In this document: piece by piece, positions 1-8,765 of the stretch
Layout: each line of letters opens with the position of its first letter
Position numbering within the stretch: position 1 is the stretch's first letter
Source: Fragilaria crotonensis
Lineage: Eukaryota; Bacillariophyta; Fragilariophyceae; Fragilariales; Fragilariaceae
NCBI GenBank assembly: GCA_022925895.1
Contig: JAKSYS010000862.1
Coordinates: forward strand, 1-15,466
Direction of reading: 5' to 3'
DNA length: 15,466 nt
Notes under the pieces: model-generated
Told to the model about the DNA's origin: nothing
The model's database searches: none
The model's input: only the letters and a program-made list of their open reading frames with translations
Translations under genes and position numbers: made by a program

Positions 1-190
1 AGAAGGGTACTTGTACTGTAGTAGTATGAACGTGAACCGGGGACGACTCGAGCCCATGATTGTACTCGTACGGCAATAGGATGCCCCCTTCGACACTTGC
101 CTTTTGTACTAGCAGTTGCCATACAAATACTGTGGTTGTGAATAAGTAGTCAGAGGGTACTCGTAGTACAAGGTACAAGTACTTGTACCG
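1..190. repeat. GTAC-rich palindrome cluster upstream of the AP-1 mu gene
   Basis: The stretch is studded with GTAC cores inside short palindromes. The best is the perfect 18-bp palindrome GGTACAAGTACTTGTACC at 172-189, and related arrays occur at 7-30 and 157-171. Similar clusters recur in other intergenic parts of the window. The cluster ends about 150 bp before the AP-1 mu start codon, so a promoter or boundary role is possible. That role is inference; only the symmetry is seen. Confidence 0.6.
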
Positions 191-342
191 TGGATTCTGG
201 AACATAATACCGTACTGGAATCTCATGGCTACTGTCGTTATCAATATCTGCCGGTCTGGAGAAAAAGACTTTTTTCTCGTTGGACTGCCCAGTACGGTGT
301 ACTGTGCAGCCACTTGGCTTCTGGCACAACAAAATTATCACC

Positions 343-973
343 ATGGTCGCTTCCGCAATCTTCATCACGGACCTTTCTGGCAAATCCATCATCTCTCGTA
401 ATTATCGCGGTGACGTTCCTCTCACGAAGGCCATTGAGAGGTTCGCTAACTATCTGAACAATGTCGAAGACGAGGCAAAGAAGCCAGTCTTTCAGATTGA
501 TCCAAACGGAGATGTGATGTCCGCAGAGGATGTGGGAAGTTCCGGACCCGGAGGTGAAACTTATGTTTACGTAGCAGTAAGTACCAGCTCTACTTGCTGG
601 AAGCCTTGGACCATGGACGCCTCTTGATCGGCCGCTGATGCGTTTCCTTCTCCTACTTTAGCACAACAACCTATATCTCTGTGCCGTCACTGTTAAGAAC
701 TCTAATGTGGCGTTGATGTTGACATTTCTGTACAAGTTAGCGTCGGTTTTCAAGGATTACTTTGGAAATTTAGAGGAAGAGTCGATAAGAGATAACTTCG
801 TTATCATCTATGAGCTGATGGACGAAACGATGGATCACGGGCTTCCTCAAAGTGTCGATTCGACTATCCTCAAGTCTTTCATCACGCAAGAGGGTAACCG
901 CATGAAGGAAAGCGATAAATCCAAGCCTCCCGTGGCTTTGACGAATGCTGTTAGTTGGCGTGCGGAGGGCATC

Positions 974-1005
<32 letters not shown>

Positions 1006-1794
1006 TGTGGAGAAACTGAACCTTCTGGTTGCGGCAAATGGCACGGTGTTGCACAGTGAAATCAATGGTGCTGTCAAGATGAGGTCATTTTTGTCCGGTA
1101 TGCCAGAACTCAAGTTGGGTTTGAATGATAAGGTTATGTTTGAAGCGACTGGCCGCACTGGCCAAGCGAAGACAGGGAAGGCGGTTGAGCTGGAAGATAT
1201 CAAGTTCCACCAGTGCGTTCGATTGGCTCGTTTCGAGAACGACCGAACTATCAGTTTTATTCCTCCTGACGGCGAATTCGATCTCATGACGTATCGTCTG
1301 AACACTCACGTCAAGCCCCTCATTTGGGTCGAAGCGGTCGTGGAACCGCATAAGGGATCACGTATTGAGTACATGATCAAGACACGATCTCAATTCAAGT
1401 CTCGTAGTGTCGCCAACAATGTCGAAATCATTATTCCGGTCCCACCAGATGTCGACAGCCCGTCCTTCAAGTGCAGTGTTGGATCAGTGACATACCTTCC
1501 AGACAAAGATGCTGTCGTTTGGACTATCAAACAGTTCCACGGAGGAAGAGAGTACCTCATGAGAGCCCACTTCGGTCTGCCCTCCATTAGCGCTGCTGAT
1601 GTTGATGCAGATGGGAAGAGGAAGGGAGAAAATGCTTGGAAAGCCCCATTCGCGTCAAATTTGAGATCCCGTACTTCACTGTTAGTGGTATCCAGGTTCG
1701 GTACCTAAAGATTATCGAACGAAGTGGCTATCAAGCGCTACCCTGGGTGCGATACATCACCGCCAATGGGGACTATCAGCTGAGAATGGCGTAG
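343..1794 (+). CDS. AP1M: AP-1 clathrin adaptor complex, mu (medium) subunit; frame broken near the 3' end
   Basis: Medium chain of the AP-1 heterotetramer, which recognises YxxPhi sorting signals and recruits clathrin at the trans-Golgi network and endosomes. Exon 1 is 343-576 (78 codons) and exon 2 starts at 662. The N-terminal longin-like domain contains HNNLYL right after the splice and EEESIRDNFVIIYELMDE. The C-terminal mu-homology domain contains FLSGMPELKLGLNDKV, FHQCVRLARFENDRTISFIP, LNTHVKPLIW and GGREYLMRAHFGLPS, all diagnostic of AP-1 rather than AP-2, AP-3 or AP-4. In the frame of exon 2 the protein loses homology after WKAP and ends at 1708. The conserved C-terminus (FEIPYFTVSGIQVRYLKII, GYQALPWVRYI, GDYQLR) continues in another frame to the TAG at 1792-1794. 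One base appears to be missing in the CCCC run at 1644-1647. With it the protein would be about 455 residues, against 423 for human AP1M1. The extra length includes an acidic/basic insert before WKAP. The start is the first Met that gives the canonical AP-mu N-terminus (MVASAIFITDLSGK). Confidence 0.93.
577..661 (+). other. Intron of the AP-1 mu gene (85 nt, phase 0)
   Basis: Donor GTAAGT follows the GCA codon at 574-576. The acceptor is a pyrimidine-rich tract ending TTTAG at 661. Removing it joins the TYVYVA reading to HNNLYLCAV, which restores the conserved AP-mu order. The intron carries an in-frame stop. Confidence 0.9.
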
Positions 1795-1980
1795 CGGTGG
1801 CGCGTAACATTATCGCACAGATAAGAACAATCTTGTTTCCATGATGTTCAGCGTATGTATATAAATTGTTTGCTATGTGCGTTTTTGGTGGATTCCGCAT
1901 CAGCGGAGCTTCGATGAGCACACATCTTTAGTGATCCGACCTCTCAAAGAGAGTTATAAAGGAAGTCTTCCTGTAGACTC
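1795..1980. other. Convergent intergenic spacer (186 bp)
   Basis: Lies between the stop codons of the AP-1 mu gene (+) and the KEA gene (-), so it must hold both 3' UTRs and polyadenylation signals. No further gene is visible. No canonical AATAAA was identified with confidence. Confidence 0.5.
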
Positions 1981-4584
1981 TTACTCCACAACGTCAACCG
2001 CGACTGGAACTGTCACATTCGTTCCTTCTCCATTAATTTCCGTACTCTTGATATCAATAACAGCTCCAGGACAGTTGGCCTCAATAATACTTGCTAACAT
2101 AGGACTCCTGATCTCCATTTTTTCGACTTGAGCAGCTGCAGCGGCTTCCGTTGGACTTTGTTCGTCATTCTTGGGAGAGGCACTATCGCTCGTCGAGCTG
2201 TCCACCATGATTCCAAGCTGAAGGAGGGTGGCTTCTTCTTCGCCGTCTCGTAGCCCACGTCCACTCATCATCTCCTTTCTCTTCGATTCCAAAATTGAAT
2301 TCGTTTCCTCCGCAGAAACACCCAGACTCTTCAGGACAGCACCTCCGAATGGTAGCGTCAATAAGAAGTTATCCTCCGGAAGGATCGGTATCATGGCAGC
2401 GACGTCAAGTGTCTTCTGCAACCGTTGCGCATGATCGGCATCCTTGGCGCGGCAAAAGATTTTCAAATTGGGGTACTCGCGACGAAGTGATATGACAGCA
2501 CGGTTCGTTTCCTCCTTGTCGGAAATGCAAACGATGACACACCTTGACTTTCCTACGTTAAAAGCCTGAGCAACCTCAGGCCTGCCGATATCACCGAAGA
2601 ATACAGGTAGTCCCTTATTTCGAGCCTGGATGGCCTTGTTGGGATCGATTTCGAGACCGACGTACTTAATGAACTTACGGTCAAGGAGGTCGCAAACGAC
2701 CTTGCCAACAACGCCATACCCCACAACAACAGCAAAGTCGTCGCTCTCTTTAATCTCCACAGCGTCGCTGTCCTGGCCCAAGTAATGAGAAAAATCTGTT
2801 TTCTCTTCAAGTTGCTTGGAGATGACGGCTCCCAAAGATGCTAAGGCAGGGGTGAGAGCCATCGTCAGACTAACTGACGTCAACAGGATCTTGGTAGTGG
2901 CCGCATCGAAGATACCAAGCGAACGTGCCAATCCGAAGGCTACGAACGCGAATTCCCCTCCTTGACTCAAAAGCAAACCTGTCTGCTGAGATGTCGAAAG
3001 GCTCAATCCAAATGCGAGGGAGAGCGATGTGGCGACCGCAGCCTTGACACCGATGATCCCCATAACTATGGAAGCAATTAGTGGGAACTTGGACACGATC
3101 AAGCCGACGTCGATCTCAAAACCCACAGTGATAAAGAAGAGACCCAACAAGATACCACGGAATGGCGCAATATCGGCTTCCACTTGATGCCGGTATTTTG
3201 TTTCCGAAAGCAAGACTCCAGCGAGGAACGCTCCTAGAGTGTTGCTGAGTCCCAAACCCTCGGTCATGAAAGACATACTTAGCACAGTGAGTAGAATCAC
3301 TCCCAAAAAGGCCTCCTGTGACCTTGCCTCTGCAACTGTTTTGAACAGCGGGTTCACAAGGTAACGCCCCGCAACTGCGATTGCCCCCAGCGCCATCCCC
3401 GCCTTCAGCACCGCCGACCCCAACGCAGCGACCAATCCTGTTCCACTCCCAGCAAGAATTGGCGTCACCACTAGGAGCGGAACTACCGCCAAATCCTGGA
3501 AAAGCAAGACCCCAAAGGACGCCTTACCGAAACGCGTGGCAAGCTGGTTCTTATCTTTGAGAAGCTGAAGTACAAAGGCAGAACTTGACAAAGCAATTCC
3601 TCCTCCCAACACGACTAGGGCGTTAGCTGGAAGACCAACCATGGAACCAACACCCGCCACAGCACCGGCTGTCAAGAGGAACTGACAGAGACCCAGCCCA
3701 AAGACGTCCTTCTTCATACTGAAGTCGCTCGATGCTCAACTCAATGCCCATCTCAAAAAGGAAGAACACGATACCCAATTCTGCCAGAATTTCGGTCGTG
3801 TGGATACCCGTGATAAGCCCGTTGCCGTAAGGACCAACCAACATGCCAGTACCTAGGAAGCCTAGAATCGGCGAAATTCCCAATCGCTTACAGAACGGGG
3901 TGATGAGCGATGTTGCCATGAGTAGCAACAACGTATCAGACTTCGGTCCTTTCATGAACTGAAAAAGATCGTTCATTGCCTCCTGGACACTCCTGGAAGT
4001 GGTCTCCATAGCCTCCCCAACAATTGACTCTGTCATTACCAATGCACGTTTGCTGGGGGCCTGCGTTCGACCTCCTCTCGCTGCGAGCGCCTGGCGCTGG
4101 ACTGTGTGAACCTCTGGTTGGTTCAAATGACCGGGACGCACGTAGGAATCGAGAGTCTGCTGGGAGCAGAAGAGAACTGAGAGAGTAAGCGCTGCAGCGG
4201 TGATCAAACTCACACCGCGTTTCTTCTGCCATTCAAGAATTCGTCGAATAGTGATTCTGGTGCTCTCCATAACTTTACGGCACTTCTTAACCCCGCCCCG
4301 AAGCAAATCCTGGATAACAAAACAATGAGATTGACAACACGACACTTTCAGCGGCGTACGGTGTTTCTAGACTAATTTACCTTTCCTCCATCTTGAACCT
4401 CTTGCAAGGTCATATAATTCACTGTTCCGGCACTGTACTCCACGCGCTGCTGTGGATATCTGGAGATTGCGTTCCCTTTACGGGACACCGGCGGCTGGAA
4501 GCGACTTGGAGTAGTGAAAGCATCGACGCAGCAAAGATACGAGGCCAGAAATACCAGCAGGCAGAAACGCTGGATTGAGTGCAT
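1981..4584 (-). CDS. KEA: Plastid-targeted K+/H+ antiporter, KEA/Kef type (CPA2 exchanger + KTN domain)
   Basis: Cation/proton antiporter of the chloroplast KEA family, which exchanges K+ for H+ across envelope or thylakoid membranes. Exon 1 (4584-4381, 68 codons) encodes a hydrophobic signal peptide ending CCVDA, followed by Phe-23 (FTTPSRF). This matches the bipartite ER-plus-transit presequence of diatom plastid proteins. A 71-nt intron joins it in phase to exon 2 (4309-1981). Exon 2 has the CPA2 signature GFLGTGMLVGPYG, many membrane helices, FQDLAVVPLLV, GGEFAFVAFGLA, then a Rossmann KTN/RCK domain from about residue 590 (VVVGYGVVGKVVCDLLDRK, GLEIDPNKAIQARNKGLPVF, FGDIGRPEV). A hydrophilic, Ala/Glu/Ser-rich tail of roughly 80-100 residues follows. 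The frame is broken at 3717-3724: ELSIERL is read in one frame and MKKDVFGLGLCQFLL in the next. The mature part resembles plant KEA1/2 at the MKKxVFGLG segment, but I do not assign it firmly to KEA1/2 or KEA3. I saw no EF-hand. Confidence 0.92.
4310..4380 (-). other. Intron separating the targeting presequence from the KEA body (71 nt, phase 0)
   Basis: On the minus strand the exon ends GGAGGAAAG and the donor GTAAATTAG follows. The acceptor is a T-rich tract ending TTATCCAG at 4310. Codon phase is 0 on both sides, joining QEVQDGGK to DLLRGGVKK. Unspliced, the donor runs straight into an in-frame TAG. A downstream Met at 4345 lies inside this intron and would give a protein without a signal peptide. 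Confidence 0.85.
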
Positions 4585-5260
4585 CCCTTAGGTTATTAAT
4601 TCACTTCGTGTCGACAAGATTTCGATTACAACAGCGAAGATTTGCTTCGCAATCCTGATGGAAATTGATGATGTAAGTTGTGATTAGCGTCTCAGTTCTC
4701 TGTAATGTGGGAAAACCAGGAACGCTCGTCTGTCTGGTAACGAGCAAGCCGTAGGATCTACAATGAAAACCCGGATTTACGTGATGTCCAAGCCTGTACT
4801 ACTGGCAGTACCTGGCGCTCCGATTGCGATGCTCAGATGTTTCTGGTACTGACCTACGTGCGATGTGTGATGCTCACATGCCAAACAACCAACAACGAAA
4901 CGGAGTACAAACGTCACTGCCTGCAGGTTTTGAGACGACGTAATCAAACCACGTCCATAAATGTGTTTCTACTCTGCACTGTACAGTACCTCCGTGCAAT
5001 ACAATACTCAGTACGAGTACTGACTGTTGTATTCAAAATTCTACTCGCCGAGTTCCAAGTTCCAACAGGTTGTACTGAGTCCGCTACGACTACTCTACAA
5101 GTACCGGTACAAGTAGACTAGTAGGTGGTATCATGCAAAGAGAGAGCGAGCATTCCAGTATGGCTGGGTTCACGCCTCCAAAACAAAACAATAGCAACAA
5201 TTGTGTCGGGATGGTACTCGAGTACCTGGTACAAGTACTACTACAACAAGTTAAAGTGAC
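4585..5260. other. KEA upstream region with GTAC palindromes; no gene seen
   Basis: This is the 5' flank of the KEA gene. GTAC motifs are dense between 4978 and 5243: GTACCGGTAC at 5101-5110, and the 14-bp palindrome GGTACTCGAGTACC at 5213-5226 followed by GGTACAAGTACTACTAC. The short open frames here have no recognisable content. Confidence 0.5.
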
Positions 5261-6281
5261 ACCAGCACCCCGGAGTGAATTCTGATCTGGCATCCTCGTT
5301 CATACAAACAACTTGATCACTATCACCCCAAAAACAACGCTGAAAACCATTAAAATCAAACTACTATTTCATCATCTTCCAGTCCCCATCAGCCCCACCT
5401 CTTTCTACCTAACTTCAATAAACCAAGTACCAAAGGCATCTGCTGCAAAAGGCAGGACTCGCTCAGGAGCATTGGGTGTTGTGCTGATGCTTCAGATGTT
5501 TTACTAGTGTTGGCTTGAAGATACCAAGCAAGGCTGATATCAAAACAAGTTGTTATCCGAAAAGACATACTTTCAAGACCTAAATGCCCAAGCAATTTCC
5601 GATGCTGGACATAGTAGACTTCAGCCACTAGAGGAGCCATCAGCATGAACAGAGCATTTTCCCAGGGTAGCGGGATGGTACTTCTCCATGATCTCAGTGA
5701 CTCAAATATGACTGGCCTTTTTCTTGGCATCGTGCAACAGGCACCTGTCCCTTGACAAATTAGTGAAGAAGCATTTGGGGATACTTTATTACAGGTTCAG
5801 GAGTAGTAATGAGCACATTGTTGCAAGAAGATACAGCAATGAATGAGCAATTGATAAACCAGCATTGCTCATGACCCACCCAAAAATAGCTGTGGATTTG
5901 ACCAGCAACAACAAAATCTCCCTGCAATCTTGTCTTCTGGCAAACAAAAAGTTGAAGCTCGCTCAAATTGCAGCTCAGAATGATGAGAAGAAGCACAAGC
6001 ACAGTCCTCCTCTGTCAGGTAGACTTGTGACAGAGACATAATGGGATAGTCCGGAAGCCAAGAAACTCTTTTTGACTATCCAAGGGATGAATGTCATGTC
6101 AAAAAATGGTATTGACAAAAGAATCAAATGACTCCAACAGGCCAATTGAACAGTGGATGGTTGGAAGGGCATGGCAGATAAGCATGACAAAGGTAACCTC
6201 TGGTGCTCCTGCCTCATGTGACATATTCATTATAAGGCAGAGGTGTTCAATCCTTTGCATAGCGTATATGCATGCGCATAA
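5261..6281. other. Long stretch without a recognisable gene
   Basis: Several open frames of 60-115 codons exist on both strands, but none has a recognisable domain, a convincing start or consistent coding character. The stretch adjoins repeated and decayed transposon-like sequence and may be old mobile-element debris. One short reading at 5871-6041 is listed separately. Confidence 0.4.
5871..6041 (+). CDS. Possible 56-codon ORF or gene fragment, unrecognised
   Basis: An ATG-initiated reading of 56 codons, ending in TAA, runs through LTSNNKISLQSCLLANKKLK and AQIAAQNDEKKHKHS. It is Lys/Gln-rich and could form a short amphipathic helix. It resembles no family I can name. Because it lies on the same strand and upstream of the decayed transposase-like gene, it could be a leftover of that element's N-terminal region; this is a weak inference. 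Chance is also plausible at this length. Confidence 0.2.
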   Translation: MTHPKIAVDLTSNNKISLQSCLLANKKLKLAQIAAQNDEKKHKHSPPLSGRLVTET

Positions 6282-6650
6282 GGAGACAAATTCTGCGCTC
6301 AGACAATGATAGTAGCCAATTGCAGCAACAAAATTGGAATTGAAGCTGCCACAACAAGTGAGCAAACCACTGTGGCTGGATGGAACATTCTCTAAGGTCA
6401 AATGGCGAACGCTTTCTGTAGCTGAATCCAAAGGTTCCAAACAAAGGCATCCGCTTCCACACCATTCTAGGAGATGAATTCTGTGCTCAGGCAATATTAG
6501 CCGGTTGCAGCAACACTGGAATTGAAGCTGCCACAACAAGTGAGCAAACTGTGGCTGGATGGAACATTCTGTAAGGTCAAATGGGAAGTGCTTTCTGTTG
6601 CCAAATGCAAAGGTTCTAAACAAACAAAAGAAGCATCCTCTTCCAAAATT
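6282..6650. repeat. Imperfect direct duplication, two copies offset by 188 bp
   Basis: Copy 1 starts at 6282 (GGAGACAAATTCTG) and copy 2 at 6470 (GGAGATGAATTCTG). Both run through GGAATTGAAGCTGCCACAAC, AAGTGAGCAAAC, GTGGCTGGATGGAACATTCT, TAAGGTCAAATGG, GCTTTCTGT and AAAGGTTC, with scattered substitutions and small indels, for roughly 170-180 bp each. The copies are nearly adjacent, so this is a tandem duplication that has since diverged. Minus-strand translations of both contain repeated peptides (for example NVPSSHS, LLTCCGSFNS) that vaguely recall leucine-rich repeats, but the frames do not hold together. Confidence 0.8.
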
Positions 6651-6773
6651 GCTTGAATACTACATGCAGGGAGAGATAACACATCCATGGCTTGGAAAGT
6701 GGTCTGAGAATCTTGCCAATCTAACGGTGGAGTTGGCAAGGAATGAGATAGACAATTGCTTGATTCCAAATGC

Positions 6774-6791
6774 AGCTGCAGCTGCAGCAGC
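6774..6791. repeat. Short CAG/CTG microsatellite
   Basis: GCAGCTGCAGCTGCAGCAGC-type run with overlapping self-complementary CAGCTG and CTGCAG sites. It is read as poly-Ala in one frame. It is small and probably incidental. Confidence 0.5.
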
Positions 6792-6893
6792 ATCAATGAG
6801 TCTGCATTGTGCTAGAAGCTACTTATGCAAGCACCACTAAGGAGAGTAACCAACAATAGCATGACAGACAACAAAGTAGAACAACAAGCATGA

Positions 6894-8148
6894 GAAGAAG
6901 ATTCAATTCAGTCTTCTGTTGAGCATCCCATTTTCATAACTGCAACAACATGGCGCTGGCTCAAATGACTCGGGTTTTTGTATAGCCTCCGAAAGAAATC
7001 ATTCTTTGTGGACGGACATGAGCGACCAGACGTGATTTTCAAACAATGATATGGGTTCTGCACCAGAATCTTAAAGAACTAGCTAGAGTCAAGGATGAAT
7101 TGATGGACAAATTTACAGCAGAGACCGTAGAAGCTTGGAGAAGAAAGAAAAATTATCAGATGACAACAATCGTGGATACTCATATATTTCAACTGACAAC
7201 AAGAACATGGTCAAGTTCTGTGTTGACAACTCGTGCTTACTTCATGAATACGCCGTAAGCGTTGGCTTCGGTCCCTTTGGAGGAAACTGAGCATGCAGAA
7301 GGCATCAGGCATCAACCCCCTCATGATCTTCAGCCAAGACAAGAGTGTCTACAACCATTTCCTACTTGGGAATTGGCAGTGGGTTGCACCAGGAGGTTAA
7401 CAGGCTCTTCTTTCAAAATCAGAAGGTTTAAGTCTTACGATATCTGGCTGGTCTGCAGTCACGGGAAACTGGGTTTGGGGTTATGATGACGAATCAAATG
7501 TAGTGGATGAAATCAACAATGACACACATTGCAGTAAGACTTACATTGATGTGGATGCAGAGCTTGCAATCCATGGTCAAGCACTTAAATGGATTTGAAA
7601 AATCCCTGATTGTTGTCTACGTTGAACCTGGATTGAATAAAAAGGGATTTTGGACATATAATCACATGGCAAGTCTATTTGAGGATTGCATTGATTGTTT
7701 GAAAGAGTTGTTTCCTCAATTTGCCTTTGCATTTGTCTTCAATGACTAATGGATTAGATGCATACTATAGCACGAACAGAGGCGTCGGAGTTGGCGACAC
7801 TCAATCGTTTGTATTCCAACCTGGTGATGCTGGGCCATTCTGGATGACTATGCAGGAGAGAGAGCTCAAGCCACATGATGCTCTCTCCAGCACTGCCTGG
7901 TCATCCCCAACAAGAAACAAAACAACATTTGAACTGAAAGCAGAGCTGGTGGAACCCTTCAATATCTTAAATGCATGACAGTCGTACTGTCTCCTTGTTG
8001 AGTTGCACCAAGAACTTGCAAGGATGCATGGTGTCAATGTCAACATAATTAAGAAAACAAGAGAGAGGGACAAGGCTGGCAAGGACAAGCAAAGGGCCTT
8101 TTGCAGGTCCTGAACTATTGATTAACAACGATGACCTTGAATACAGTA
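6894..8148 (+). pseudogene. Decayed transposase-like gene of a diatom mobile-element family
   Basis: Pieces of one protein appear in order on the plus strand across three frames. About 6894-7046 gives TTWRWLK, then after a TGA, LGFLYSLRKKSFFVDGHERP. About 7159-7285 gives RGYSYISTDNKNMVKF and then AVSVGFGPFGGN. About 7275-7595 gives ASGINPLMIFSQDKSVYNHF, LLGNWQWVAPGG, and TYIDVDAELAIHGQALKW. About 7598-7746 gives KSLIVVYVEPGLNKKGFWTY, NHMASLFEDCIDCLKELFPQ and FAFAFVFND. About 7745-7975 gives VGDTQSFVFQPGDAGPFWM. Stops at 6966, 7047 and 7398, and frame changes near 7285, 7590 and 7745, make it non-functional. From memory, the VDGHERPDV, IFxQD and 'FWTYNHMA...FEDC' motifs match a repeated transposon-like protein family in diatoms. 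The Asp in the IFxQD motif could be part of a DDE active site. The HDRQ-type segment expected after FAFVF appears deleted. The boundaries are approximate, and no terminal repeats or target-site duplication were found. Confidence 0.65.
8112..8148 (+). repeat. 37-bp direct repeat, copy 1
   Basis: Begins GAACTATTGATTAAC and ends AATACAGTA. It matches the copy at 8213-8249 at 34 of 37 positions, exactly 101 bp apart. It overlaps the end of the decayed transposase-like gene. Confidence 0.85.
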
Positions 8149-8212
8149 CTACTGGTACCACCAACAACCTCACCCACAACACCAACAATAACACCACCAA
8201 CACCAACACTCC
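8149..8212. repeat. ACC/AAC-rich low-complexity tract
   Basis: An interrupted run of ACC, AAC and CACCAA units fills the space between the two 37-bp repeats. The Val/Leu-rich minus-strand reading across it is an artefact of this composition. Confidence 0.7.
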
Positions 8213-8249
8213 GAACTATTGATTAACAAAGATGATCTTCAATACAGTA
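8213..8249 (+). repeat. 37-bp direct repeat, copy 2
   Basis: Second copy of the repeat at 8112-8148, with three substitutions. The pair brackets the low-complexity tract and probably arose by local tandem duplication or slippage. Confidence 0.85.
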
Positions 8250-8765
8250 AAAATGTTGGCATACATCCTACTTCTGTCTCATACACTCATTGAACCATTG
8301 CCGCCCATCAAACTTTAAACTATACCTAGCATGTATGTGATCCTTGATGGAAGTACCAGCTTGTTATCTGCAAGTCCAACTCAGTGCGCTGTCTATACCC
8401 CTTTTAAATGTTTAACACCGCAAACACTGCATCGACTCGCACGCTGAAACCACCATGACGGCAAACCATCTATCCATCATGATAACTTAAAAGAAACATG
8501 AACCCAATCGTGGCAAAGCTGATGGCTGTAACTCGCCAGGACAGAATCGACAAGTGGTTATTTGACTTTCGGTAACAACAAATGAGGCTGACGCAATGGT
8601 ACAGGGAGGCAACGCCTGAAGATCCGAGATCTTGGCAGCACATCCGGCAGTTGAGGAATTTCTATGAATGTACGTGAAAGAATTAGATAATGGGAGGGAT
8701 GTAGACCTAGGGTACCTGATGCCACATCAATTTTGATCGACTGGATTTCAAATACGCATAACTGT
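8250..8765. other. Downstream flank of the mutase gene; no gene seen
   Basis: The region holds the mutase 3' UTR at its right end. Two very short plus-strand readings (about 8499-8576, and about 8583-8672 including REATPEDPRSWQHIRQ) look mildly protein-like. They are too short and unrecognised to call. Confidence 0.4.

Noticed and set aside
1580-1650. Intron or programmed -1 frameshift as explanation of the AP-1 mu frame switch
   Set aside because: The only GT-AG pairs are 11-16 nt apart, too short to splice, and the site lacks the X-XXY-YYZ slippery pattern in the zero frame. A one-base indel in the C run is simpler.
4310-4345. Start of KEA at the Met at 4345
   Set aside because: It lies in sequence that behaves as an intron with good donor and acceptor. 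The upstream exon supplies an in-phase signal peptide suited to a plastid protein.
6099-6623. 174-codon minus-strand open frame resembling a leucine-rich repeat protein
   Set aside because: It spans the nucleotide duplication, so its repeated peptides follow from that. It is not framed by a good start and does not keep LRR spacing.
7967-8209. Val/Leu-rich minus-strand frame that looks like a membrane helix
   Set aside because: It is the reverse reading of an ACC/AAC low-complexity tract.
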